From Pseudomonas sp. TH15 (GTDB lineage: Bacteria; Pseudomonadota; Gammaproteobacteria; Pseudomonadales; Pseudomonadaceae), in assembly GCF_016651105.1 (NCBI RefSeq), contig NZ_JAEKEL010000001.1:3834001-3898000 (forward strand): 64,000 nt of DNA, written 5' to 3'. The translations under genes and the position numbers were made by a program. Positions 7,916 through 14,728 of this stretch are shown one piece after another (within the stretch, counting starts at the first letter, position 1; each line of letters starts with the position of its first letter). The notes beneath the pieces were generated by a model. The model searched no databases. It was not told the origin of the DNA and saw only the letters and a list, made by a program, of their open reading frames with translations.

Positions 7916-8295
7916 TGGAAATCACCAGCACAGTATTTGCCTGGGCATGTGGCGCGCAGATCGTGATGGGCGTGATCAACTGCGCGATGATTTTCTACGC
8001 CGTTTATACAAAACTCGATGCTCTGGAAAAACACTTTGATGAGTGGCTGTACCTATCCATGGACTGTGGTTCATCAGGGGGAAGTTTTTACTCGAGAACT
8101 CAGCGGATGACCGCTGTCAGCCGGTTGATTACGTCCAAGAGTATCCAGCGGCAGGAGCCCTTACTGATCGACGCCGTTGAACGCCTTCCCAGAGGACTCA
8201 AGTTCTGGGCGACGAGTCCATTTCATGTCGGCTATTTCGTGTGCGGCGGGACGTCACTGCTTTGGCTGTATGGGAAATACGGAGGTTTTTTGTAA
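7915..8295 (+). CDS. two-TM immunity protein A2
   Basis: This 126-residue paralogue of A1 has the same two hydrophobic segments. The first ~20 codons differ from A1 (MEITSTVFAWACGAQIVMG against MIEVDGTVYAWAWGALILLG), while the rest is nearly identical at DNA level. The downstream part was therefore duplicated recently or homogenised, while the 5' part kept the sequence that arrived with the other effector tail. An orphan immunity role is inferred. Confidence 0.65.
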   Translation: MEITSTVFAWACGAQIVMGVINCAMIFYAVYTKLDALEKHFDEWLYLSMDCGSSGGSFYSRTQRMTAVSRLITSKSIQRQEPLLIDAVERLPRGLKFWATSPFHVGYFVCGGTSLLWLYGKYGGFL

Positions 8296-8357
8296 TGGGG
8301 CAGAAAGAAAATCAGTCCTTCGGTGAGGTCGTTTACGAAGACTCTCCCCATGACTGA
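8295..8357 (+). pseudogene. vestigial effector C-terminal tail preceding immunity gene B2
   Basis: This is a near-identical second copy of the remnant at 7346-7408, with the same peptide (MGQKENQSFGE..PHD) and the same overlaps with the stop of A2 and the start of B2. Confidence 0.5.
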
Positions 8358-8739
8358 AATCAAACTTCTGTTCGCCGCCACTGGCATTGCGTTACTGGTG
8401 CTGATCATCTCCAACGTTCTGGTGATGATCTATGTCGGGTATTTCAAGCTTTCCGAAATTGAGTCGCACCTTGAAAATTGCTATCTGCTCCACAACTGCG
8501 CGCAGAAGGGACTTTCCGGTTTTTGGGCGCGCAGGTACAGGCTCACTCTGATCACTGCTTTGCTTCGTAAACGTCCTTCGCGCCTGTTGCTGGATAATCC
8601 GAGCGCCCTCGAGGATGTCCGGAGCATTCCGCTGAATTTGCGGCGGTGGGTCGAAATTCCATATCGATTGAATGCATTTTCTCTGCTGGGAATTCTGGTT
8701 TTGTATGGATGGGCGGAATATTTAGGACTGTTCGAGTAA
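8350..8739 (+). CDS. two-TM immunity protein B2
   Basis: This 129-residue near-identical copy of B1 has only a few substitutions (for example DVRSIPLNLRR for DVQSLPLKLRR). It is the last gene of the four-gene immunity array and is followed by a truncated tail remnant and a palindrome. The start was chosen as for B1. Confidence 0.65.
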   Translation: MTEIKLLFAATGIALLVLIISNVLVMIYVGYFKLSEIESHLENCYLLHNCAQKGLSGFWARRYRLTLITALLRKRPSRLLLDNPSALEDVRSIPLNLRRWVEIPYRLNAFSLLGILVLYGWAEYLGLFE

Positions 8740-8745
8740 GCACCA

Positions 8746-8794
8746 TGAGAAACCGATCGTCTATCAAGTGCTATCGCGAGTCGCCAGGGTGTCG
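8746..8794 (+). pseudogene. truncated tail remnant after immunity gene B2
   Basis: MRNRSSIKCYRESPGCR matches the start of the remnant at 7797, then similarity stops at about 8794, immediately before the perfect palindrome at 8800. It marks the right edge of the duplicated unit. Confidence 0.45.
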
Positions 8795-8799
8795 TGAAA

Positions 8800-8842
8800 A
8801 AAGGGGACTGATTTATTTCTATAAAATAAATCAGTCCCCTTT
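8800..8842. repeat. perfect 19-bp palindrome, REP-like; also a possible bidirectional terminator
   Basis: AAAGGGGACTGATTTATTT (8800-8818) and its exact complement (8824-8842) flank a five-base loop. It lies between convergent genes (B2 and the periplasmic immunity gene), where it could terminate both. The sequence resembles the widespread GGGGACxGATTTATTT repeats linked to REP-associated transposases, which I recall but cannot verify here. Confidence 0.6.
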
Positions 8843-8870
8843 GTTATCACTTTGTTGTCGATGTCTGGTT

Positions 8871-9212
8871 TCAATCCTTTTCAGGGCATTTGAAGTTCCA
8901 GGAATAAACTTTCATGTCTTTCACTTCTTCGCCAACAGTTCCTACACCTAAACAATCTCCGTTCTTGATGTAGTTGAAGCTGCAGAAACGTACGCCCTCC
9001 GTGCAAGACTCGATTTCAATGAAGCCTTTTCTTTGGATGACGTTTTCGACCCCGAACTCACCTGAGTAGGACGGATTCGGCTTCCAGCCATTTTTGATCA
9101 AAGCTTTTCGGGCTTTCGAAAATGGCATTCCCTCTTTGATGGGAACGTCTGCTGCGCTAGAAAATAAACTGACGCTACATAAAAGGCTGATGACTAATAT
9201 TTTTAGTTTCAT
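8871..9212 (-). CDS. periplasmic immunity protein for the adjacent lysozyme effector
   Basis: The 113-residue protein has a signal peptide (MKLKILVISLLCSVSLFSSAA), so it acts in the periplasm, where a cell-wall hydrolase would. Its ATG overlaps the effector TGA (ATGA), the usual effector-immunity arrangement. Four cysteines in the mature part could form disulphides. It is homologous to the orphan protein at 5024-5413. The immunity role is inferred from context; I do not recall an experimentally characterised member. Confidence 0.7.
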   Translation of the reverse strand: MKLKILVISLLCSVSLFSSAADVPIKEGMPFSKARKALIKNGWKPNPSYSGEFGVENVIQRKGFIEIESCTEGVRFCSFNYIKNGDCLGVGTVGEEVKDMKVYSWNFKCPEKD

Positions 9213-9832
9213 TTAACAGTACCGCCCAAGCCTTTATATATTTTTTCTACTTCGTCGTACTCAGTATAAGGTTGGCCGGAAGGCTTTTCATTGATTGGTC
9301 GATTTGCCAAGCCCGGTCCCATGGGCAACGCTTCCCATTTTTTTGATGCTTTTCCAACTGCAGTTTTTAAGTCGCCACCGATCAGTGGTTCGATGGCACT
9401 CACGTTGCGCAGGAGTTCAACGGCAATCAAGTCTTGCGTTCCTGGGCTGAAGTCAGATAGCCCCATTGCTTTGACGGAGAATTCCGACCATGTGGCTTTC
9501 GTGATTTGGTACCTTCCAGAAGCTGTAGTTGAACCACCATGACCTGGTCCTGGGTGAGTAGACTCATCACTGAATGTCCACTTCCCGGATTTCCAGCCAG
9601 CTGCCCAACCATATCCGAATTTCGCGTGATAATCGCCACCCTCGACTTGTGCCAACGTATCCAGAAAGGCCTTCACATTTTTATTCTTTAAGAACTCCGC
9701 ATTTTCGGCACGCCTCTTTTGTTGCTTTGCGTCTACGGATACAGCTTTAGGGCTGGAGTCTTTGATAGGCGTCACCGTTCTGGTGGCTACAGATGACATT
9801 TTTCGGCCGTTTTTGCTAATGACTTCAGCCAT
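9209..9832 (-). CDS. lambda endolysin R-like lytic transglycosylase, putative type VI effector
   Basis: The 207-residue protein aligns by eye with phage lambda R: FLDTLAQVEGG with the catalytic-position Glu, a glycine/aromatic-rich stretch, FSDESTHPGPG, SGRYQITKATWSEF, GLSDFSPGTQDLIAVELL and a terminal GLGGTV. Lambda R cleaves the MurNAc-GlcNAc bond of peptidoglycan. There is no signal peptide. The first ~45 residues are polar and basic, as in secreted cargo effectors. The gene follows a PAAR gene and precedes a periplasmic immunity gene, which together imply type VI delivery into the periplasm of rivals. A GGAAG Shine-Dalgarno supports the ATG at 9832. Confidence 0.75.
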   Translation of the reverse strand: MAEVISKNGRKMSSVATRTVTPIKDSSPKAVSVDAKQQKRRAENAEFLKNKNVKAFLDTLAQVEGGDYHAKFGYGWAAGWKSGKWTFSDESTHPGPGHGGSTTASGRYQITKATWSEFSVKAMGLSDFSPGTQDLIAVELLRNVSAIEPLIGGDLKTAVGKASKKWEALPMGPGLANRPINEKPSGQPYTEYDEVEKIYKGLGGTVK

Positions 9833-9962
9833 GAGGAAAACTTCCGTTATTTTCTTTGACGCTCTGCTGGTGGCTGTTTTGGAGAGTGGAAATAATGAAG
9901 TTTATGCTTTTGGCCATGGAGCCTTGTACACGGTAGTTTTCTTGAGTTGTACCTACATCCAT
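9825..9962 (-). CDS. 45-residue small ORF between PAAR and effector
   Basis: The frame starts two bases after the PAAR stop, seven bases downstream of a strong GGAGG inside the PAAR 3' end, and its TGA overlaps the effector ATG (ATGGCTGA). The peptide begins MDVGTTQENYRVQGS and ends NNGSFPHG. It has no signal or TM segment. Either it is a coupling leader or small adaptor, or it is the former N-terminus of the effector detached by a frameshift. It is too short for most gene callers. Confidence 0.45.
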   Translation of the reverse strand: MDVGTTQENYRVQGSMAKSINFIISTLQNSHQQSVKENNGSFPHG

Positions 9963-9964
9963 TT

Positions 9965-10462
9965 TTAATCCTCCAAGAACAGTTGGATCGTTTCGGCAAG
10001 GTGCGAGCTAATTAAGTGCGTATACCCCATTGAATCGCTGACACCGTGCTCAATGCTGCCGTCAGCTCGCTGAATGGCGTAATCAAGATTAGCTAACGGC
10101 TCCCCTGACTCGTCGTCAATAAGCCTGAACTTGTCGCTGAAGTGCACGGGCATCGACGTCAGACCGCTGAAAGGTGCTGATACGACGGTGTCGCCGATAA
10201 TGACCGTGCCGGATCCGCCGATAACCACGTTGCCGTGGCCACCGGTACTGTCTTTGGTCGCAGCGTTCAGCCCATTGATAAAAACCGTAGCGCTGACGGC
10301 GCCGGTGATTGGGCTACCGCAGGCGGACTTATCGGTCATTCGAGCGGCGGCAAGGCCGTCGAAATTCACATTGGGCGAGCCGCTGACAATAGGGTTTGTG
10401 CCATGCCCAGGAAGCGGGCAATTGGTTGGATCTGTAACTCGCGCAGCGGGTTTGCCACTCAT
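9965..10462 (-). CDS. PAAR-domain spike-tip protein with C-terminal extension
   Basis: The 165-residue protein starts MSGKPAARVTDPTNCPLPGHG. It carries PAAR repeats through about residue 95 (VSGSPNVNFDGLAAARMTDKSACG, HGNVVIGGSGTVIIGDT) and a ~65-residue extension (FRLIDDESGEPLANLDYAIQRADG) that looks like a transthyretin/Ig-type beta domain. PAAR proteins sharpen the VgrG spike of type VI systems and carry effectors. It is the first gene of the PAAR - small ORF - lysozyme - immunity operon. An AAGGAA Shine-Dalgarno precedes the ATG. No type VI structural genes are in the window, so the apparatus must be elsewhere. Confidence 0.85.
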   Translation of the reverse strand: MSGKPAARVTDPTNCPLPGHGTNPIVSGSPNVNFDGLAAARMTDKSACGSPITGAVSATVFINGLNAATKDSTGGHGNVVIGGSGTVIIGDTVVSAPFSGLTSMPVHFSDKFRLIDDESGEPLANLDYAIQRADGSIEHGVSDSMGYTHLISSHLAETIQLFLED

Positions 10463-10760
10463 GAATTGTTCCTTTTCAAAGTCTCAGTTTTCCTTGACCC
10501 GAATGGAGTCGATATGGGGGGCGGGGGATATCGGCTGCCAAAATAATGCGGAGGTGGCCAGCGTGTACGCAAGAAGAATGGGCATGTCCTGGGAGGGGTG
10601 CATAAAGTTTTACTGTCCATGTAAATGTGCTGCGCGCAGCATGCCCGAGGCAGGCTTAGCGCTCAATAATTACTTACAAATTATTGATTGACTGTTGGGT
10701 GTGGTCGCAATCCGGGGGCAAGCTCGGGTGATCTCTGGCAACACGTGCCTGGATCGATTT
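10463..10760. other. intergenic region upstream of the PAAR operon
   Basis: I see no convincing gene here. It must hold the promoter of the PAAR operon on the minus strand. Plus-strand reading frames across it lack coding character. Confidence 0.4.
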
Positions 10761-11009
10761 TAGATCGGGATGCGATGAGGCTCGATAAACACCAACGTTT
10801 AAAAAGACATCTCCAAACACTATCTCAGGCTACACATCCTTGCGCCTTTGCCTACAGCTACGCCAGAATCCGCCGGCTTGTGCGCTTTGGGGGCGGGTTC
10901 TATTGTGGTGCGGTCACTGACGAATCAGTGATCGGATTTGACCGTCCGCCCAATATCAAGGCGCGCCAGCGTTCTGCACGTGTTCAGGCATTGTCTGAAA
11001 TCATGTCGC

Positions 11010-11135
11010 GGTGGCTGTGCGTGGGACACCTTCGGGTGTGCCGGGTTCCTTGTTGTCCGGTCGGCCAACCCGCGTACAGCTGCCACCATTCCTTGCTTGG
11101 CCGCAAGCGGTGGCAGCTCCAGTCATCAAGGAGCT
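11010..11135 (+). promoter_or_regulatory. candidate three-state translational switch in the DUF6124 leader (copy 2)
   Basis: P1 pairs GGTGGC (11010-11015) with GCCACC (11082-11087) around the hairpin ACACC-TTCG-GGTGT (11026-11039). P2 pairs GCTGCCACC (11079-11087) with GGTGGCAGC (11109-11117), nine perfect pairs. P3 pairs AGCTCC (11115-11120) with the Shine-Dalgarno GGAGCT (11130-11135). Against copy 1, pair G4395-C4406 becomes C11027-G11038 and C4447-G4478 becomes T11081-A11115, both compensatory. The loop of P3 is nine bases in both copies. Confidence 0.6.
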
Positions 11136-11140
11136 TCACC

Positions 11141-11495
11141 ATGATCAAACCAACACCCAACCCGCCCGAAACCGACTCGGTTTCCCCCTACGAATCCCTC
11201 GATTCAAAAAACTCCACGAAGCCGCCGACCGCGCGCTCGATCATTACCTTTGTCCGCCCGGGTCCACGCCGCCCCCACGTAGAATCCGCGGGATGTATGC
11301 CGTGACTGCGGACAACAAAAACGAAGAACTGCTGATCGATGCCAGCGAAACACTTGCTTCGGCTCCATTGCGCAGAACGTCGCAAGTCTGTTGCCGGCGT
11401 CGCAGCGGCGGGCGTTGTTGGGGATTGCGCAGTTGATCATGCTTGGGGAGCTGGCGGTGAATCGGGCGCTGGATAATCTGCAATTGGCGGATTGA
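11141..11495 (+). pseudogene. frameshifted DUF6124 gene (copy 2)
   Basis: The sequence is close to the gene at 4504-4863 but has lost one base near 11211 (after the codons for ESLDS) and four bases near 11362 (after ETLASA). It therefore reads in three frames: MIKPTPNPPETDS.., then PPPRRIRGMYAVTADNKNEELLIDASETL, then RALLGIAQLIMLGELAVNRALDNLQLAD. No full product can be made. Confidence 0.8.
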
Positions 11496-11541
11496 TGTGG
11501 GTGTCGGGATTACCCAGTGATTGATTGGGTGTTCGTTCTGG

Positions 11542-11571
11542 CGCCTTCGCGAGCAGGCTCACTCCTACAGG
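11542..11571. repeat. REP half-element
   Basis: CGCCTTCGCGAGCAGGCTCA followed by CTCCTACAG, in the same relative position as at 4910-4940. Confidence 0.65.
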
Positions 11572-11889
11572 GTTTTGGGTTGGTCATGGGTATTGTGTCC
11601 GGATACTGAAACCTGTGGGGGTTGGCTTGGCCGCGATATTTGTCTGTAGGCGCAGGGAGCGCTTGCTCATGCTAAATTTTGGGAAATCAGATAGTTAAAA
11701 GTAGAGCTCGAACGCTATGTTGACCCTTCTCAAGGGCGAGAATCAGGGCTTGAAGGTCAAGCCTCGCTGGCCATCCTCTGAAGTAATCATTGAACAAAAT
11801 GTCTTCCTTAAACTGATTGAAGCCCAGTCGAAGCTTCCCCGTCAGTTCAACTACTGCTCGTTCGGGGATATGAAAATAAAAGTAGTCAG

Positions 11890-12219
11890 TTGGGGGTATT
11901 CAGGTTCCTGTCGAGGTGGCTGGGCATCCGGTTGTTTTGCGCTTGCTACCCAGGCCGAAAAGACGAAGTGAACGATATATTCGGCTCCAACGGGCATGAC
12001 GTGGATGGCTCTCATGTCGATGTTTCCATCATTCTGAATGGCAGGAGACTGCGATTTTTGCCGTTGGGCGTATTTACATCGCCGAACCTTCAACACACCA
12101 GGGCGGCTGAACATCTCAGCGTTCTCGAAGAGGTTAAGGCTGCGCTGGTGCAGTGCGGCTTCAAGATTCACCGCAACCCGACAGAGAGCATGCAGATACA
12201 TTGCGACTTTGAAGGATAG
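11890..12219 (+). CDS. hypothetical protein, possibly the remnant of a longer gene
   Basis: The 109-codon frame starts at TTG. Its second half (VDVSIILNGRRLRFLPLGVFTSPNL..VKAALVQCGFKIHRNP) looks like normal protein, but the beginning does not. An overlapping frame from 11717 (MLTLLKGENQGLKVKPRWPSS) may be its displaced N-terminus, which would imply a frameshift near 11890. No family is recognised. Confidence 0.3.
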   Translation: MGVFRFLSRWLGIRLFCACYPGRKDEVNDIFGSNGHDVDGSHVDVSIILNGRRLRFLPLGVFTSPNLQHTRAAEHLSVLEEVKAALVQCGFKIHRNPTESMQIHCDFEG

Positions 12220-12269
12220 TTGGCTGGCGCAGCTGATGATCTTTTCCGGGAACAGGTAGCGCGACAGGT

Positions 12270-13357
12270 TCACTGATCAACTAACATCCGCAGCCGTTCT
12301 ACCGCTGATTCGGCGGCATCGAGTGCACCTTCCATGTAACCGTTGTGCTCAATGGATGCCTCGGTCCCTGACACCAGTAACCGCTTGAACCAGGCATCCT
12401 GATCTGGCCTGCTGTAACCCGTGGCGAAATGGCGCTGTCTGGTTTCGAGATCAGCGGGGAGGCGGTCAGTCGGTCGGCGGCCCAGTCTTTGATGTAGTGC
12501 GCAACAGGTGTGGCAGCTTGTCCGCCGAAGAGGCGAACCAGCTGAAGGCGGCATTGTTCCAACAGCGCGGCCTCGCCCATTGCCAGGCGTTCTGTTGCCG
12601 GGATACCGACAAATCCAAACAGTGCGGCGCTCGCACTGGCATCGGAGGCGTCATGGATTTCGACCATCGGTCCGACATGACTTTGCGCCGTTCCGCAGAG
12701 CCCCTCGTCGCGCCAGAAAGGGCGGTCGTAAAGGGCGACGTACTTGGCATGGGGAGCCATCCATGTCGGTGTCCCGGACCAGCGTTGGATAATCGCTGGT
12801 GACAGCCAGGGTTCGAAGTGGATGTCTTGCGCAAGCAGGCGTAACGGCACAGCGCTGATGACGTGAGTGAAGGATTGCTCGCTCACCCCTTGCCCAGCGT
12901 CTGTGTGTAGCGTGATGCCGGAGCCTGACAACCGCATGCCGCTGATTCGGGCATTCAAGGCGACTCGCTCAGGGGCAATGTGTGCGGCGAGGGCTTGTGT
13001 CAGTTGCGAGACGCCGCCCTGGATGCGCATCGAGGGATTGCCTGATGTGTACCCGCGGACGCGTTTGGCCGTTTCATGCGCGGACTTTTCCAGCAATGTC
13101 GCGCCATCGCTGTACTGGGGGAAAACGGTAAGTCCCAGCGCCAATATGAGTGCCGCCATGCGAGGCTGAAAATCAGACCACCACCACGCAGGACCGAGGT
13201 CATGGGCGGGGCCGTTGCCGGGCGTTGAGAGGATGCGTCCGCCCAGCCGCTCGCGGGCTTCGAATAATACGAAAGCGATGTTCATCTGCGTCAACAAACG
13301 GGCCGTGTATAGCCCGCTCAAGCCGCCTCCGATAATCGCTACCCTCAGGTTGTTCAT
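12270..13357 (-). pseudogene. flavin monoamine oxidase family protein, frameshifted near the C-terminus
   Basis: From the ATG at 13357 (GGAG Shine-Dalgarno) the protein shows the FAD-binding VAIIGGGLSGLYTARLL, then FEARERLGGRI and the amine-oxidase AHDLGPAWWW segment. At about 12456-12459 a C-run appears one base short: the main frame ends in unrelated residues, while the next frame continues ADLETRQRHF..GTEASIEHNGYMEGALDAAESA, the typical amine-oxidase C-terminus. Restoring one C gives an enzyme of about 360 residues oxidising an amine to an aldehyde with FAD. Either it is a recent pseudogene or the base is an assembly error. It is the distal gene after the AhpD-like and SDR genes on this strand. 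Confidence 0.7.
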
Positions 13358-13433
13358 GGTGATGCTCCGGGGACATGCCGAAACCCGCACGCCCGGAGTG
13401 TTTTCGGGCGTGCGGGGGCTTCGGGATTAACGA

Positions 13434-13778
13434 TCAGTTGTTTTCGAGCGCTGCATAGGCGTCGAGAACCCGAGCTGAATAGGTCACCGCTGCGCCGGCA
13501 TTGAGTGCGATGGCCACGCCCAGTGCTTCGGCGATTTCTTCACGGGTAGCGCCGTGCCTGGCCGCTGCTTTGGTGTGGACGGCGATGCAGCCATCGCAGC
13601 GTGTAGTGATGGCTACGGCTAACGCGATCAACTCATGCGTCTTGGCGTCCAGATGCCCGGTTTTTGCACCTGCGCCGTCCATCACTTGAAGGCCACGAAC
13701 GGTATCCGGTGAAAGCTTGGCAAGATCGCCGACGCGGTTCAGCAGATTTTCGCGATAGTCATTCCAGTCCAGCATCAT
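13434..13778 (-). CDS. carboxymuconolactone decarboxylase/AhpD-like family protein
   Basis: The 114-residue protein has the AhpD-type motif CDGCIAVH, with Cys61, Cys64 and His68, in an all-helical context (HELIALAVAITTRCDGC..HTKAAARHGATREEIAEAL..). Family members are peroxidatic or thiol-redox proteins, or true decarboxylases; the CxxC-x3-H arrangement favours the AhpD-like redox type. The gene ends a short distance from the amine-oxidase start and follows the SDR gene by ~10 bp, so the three probably form one operon controlled by the divergent LysR regulator. Confidence 0.85.
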   Translation of the reverse strand: MMLDWNDYRENLLNRVGDLAKLSPDTVRGLQVMDGAGAKTGHLDAKTHELIALAVAITTRCDGCIAVHTKAAARHGATREEIAEALGVAIALNAGAAVTYSARVLDAYAALENN

Positions 13779-13788
13779 GATGCGCTCC

Positions 13789-14562
13789 TCAAATGCGGCC
13801 GGCAGTTACGCCGCCGTCGACAGGCAGGACGGTACCGGTGATCCAGGACGCTTGCTCGGACGCCAGGAACAGAATCGCTTCTGCGACATCGGCTGGCTGG
13901 CCATTGCGCCCCAGCGGATGGAATGCGTTGAAAGTCGGCAGTACGGCCTTGACCTGTTCGCTGTCCATGAAGGTGTTGTACACCGGCGTTTCAACCACGG
14001 CTGGCGCAACGGTGTTGATGCGAATGTTGGAGGAGGCCAGTTCAATGGCCAGGTTTCGGGTCAGTGCATGCACGCCCGCATTGGCCGCTGAGTAGGCCGC
14101 AGAAGGGGTGGCGCCGATGGCTTGCAGTGCCCACAAGGAACCGGTTTGCACGATGACGCCGCCGCCACGCAGTTGCATCGCCTTGGCCGCTGCCTGGGCC
14201 ATGAAGAACTTGCCCTTGAGGATGATATCGATGAAACCGTCGTATTCATCCTCGTCCAACTCCAGGAAGGGTTTCGGATTAAACACGCCAGCGTTGTTGA
14301 TCAGAATGTCCACTCCGCCGAACTCGGCAGTCGCAAGCGCCACCAGCGCTTTGGCAGAGGCGGGTTTGGCAATGTCCGCAGCCAGGACGCGTACGTGCTT
14401 GCCGGTAGGGTCGATCTGGGCTGCGGCTTTGTCGAGTTTGGCTGCATCGCGACCGGTGATCACCACACTCGCGCCTTCGGCAACCAGGCGCTGTGCGACT
14501 TCTTTACCGATACCTGAACCACCACCGGTGACGATAGCAACTTTGGAAGAAAATCTTTTCAT
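13789..14562 (-). CDS. short-chain dehydrogenase/reductase with altered catalytic lysine
   Basis: The 257-residue classical SDR has the cofactor motif TGGGSGIG (12-19), NNAG at 89-92 and catalytic-position Ser142 and Tyr157. Residue 161 is Asn (YSAAN) where the family has Lys (YxxxK); the codon is AAT on the coding strand. The C-terminus carries the usual ITGTVLPVDGG. Loss of the lysine may reduce or alter activity, although some SDR subfamilies deviate. The substrate is unknown. It is divergent from the LysR gene at 14729 with a 166-bp shared upstream region. Confidence 0.85.
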   Translation of the reverse strand: MKRFSSKVAIVTGGGSGIGKEVAQRLVAEGASVVITGRDAAKLDKAAAQIDPTGKHVRVLAADIAKPASAKALVALATAEFGGVDILINNAGVFNPKPFLELDEDEYDGFIDIILKGKFFMAQAAAKAMQLRGGGVIVQTGSLWALQAIGATPSAAYSAANAGVHALTRNLAIELASSNIRINTVAPAVVETPVYNTFMDSEQVKAVLPTFNAFHPLGRNGQPADVAEAILFLASEQASWITGTVLPVDGGVTAGRI

Positions 14563-14708
14563 GTTGAGGATGTCCTGTGGCTGAGTAAGATAGGAGCGTT
14601 TGTGCCATTCATTGGGGCTGTCTATGAATTGCCCTTATGAGCGTTGGCCTTGGCTGCTATTCTTCGCTTCGGACAGGTGTCGCACAAACCAGAATTCTTT
14701 TTCATCCA

Positions 14709-14725
14709 TTAAAGAAAATCTTTAA
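14709..14725 (+). promoter_or_regulatory. candidate operator for the LysR regulator
   Basis: TTAAAGA-AAA-TCTTTAA is a perfect 7-bp inverted repeat ending three bases before the lysR ATG, where the ribosome-binding site would be. The position suggests autorepression. It is AT-rich, so a chance palindrome is possible. Confidence 0.4.
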
Positions 14726-14728
14726 CCC

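Larger units (their letters stand above)
10760..11625 (+). repeat. DUF6124 module, copy 2 (direct repeat)
   Basis: This is the second copy of the block at 4125-4995, same orientation, with conserved upstream hairpin (10914-10931), leader, gene and REP-containing tail. The gene it carries is broken, whereas the leader is structurally intact. Confidence 0.8.

Noticed and set aside
9762..9968. 68-codon plus-strand ORF opposite the small ORF
   Set aside because: It has no ribosome-binding site and lies antisense to a tightly coupled operon junction.
10131..10691. 186-codon plus-strand ORF opposite the PAAR gene
   Set aside because: The PAAR gene on the other strand has clear motifs and a Shine-Dalgarno; the plus-strand translation is not protein-like.
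11851..12273. 140-codon minus-strand ORF
   Set aside because: It overlaps the more protein-like plus-strand frame and shows no motif or ribosome-binding site.
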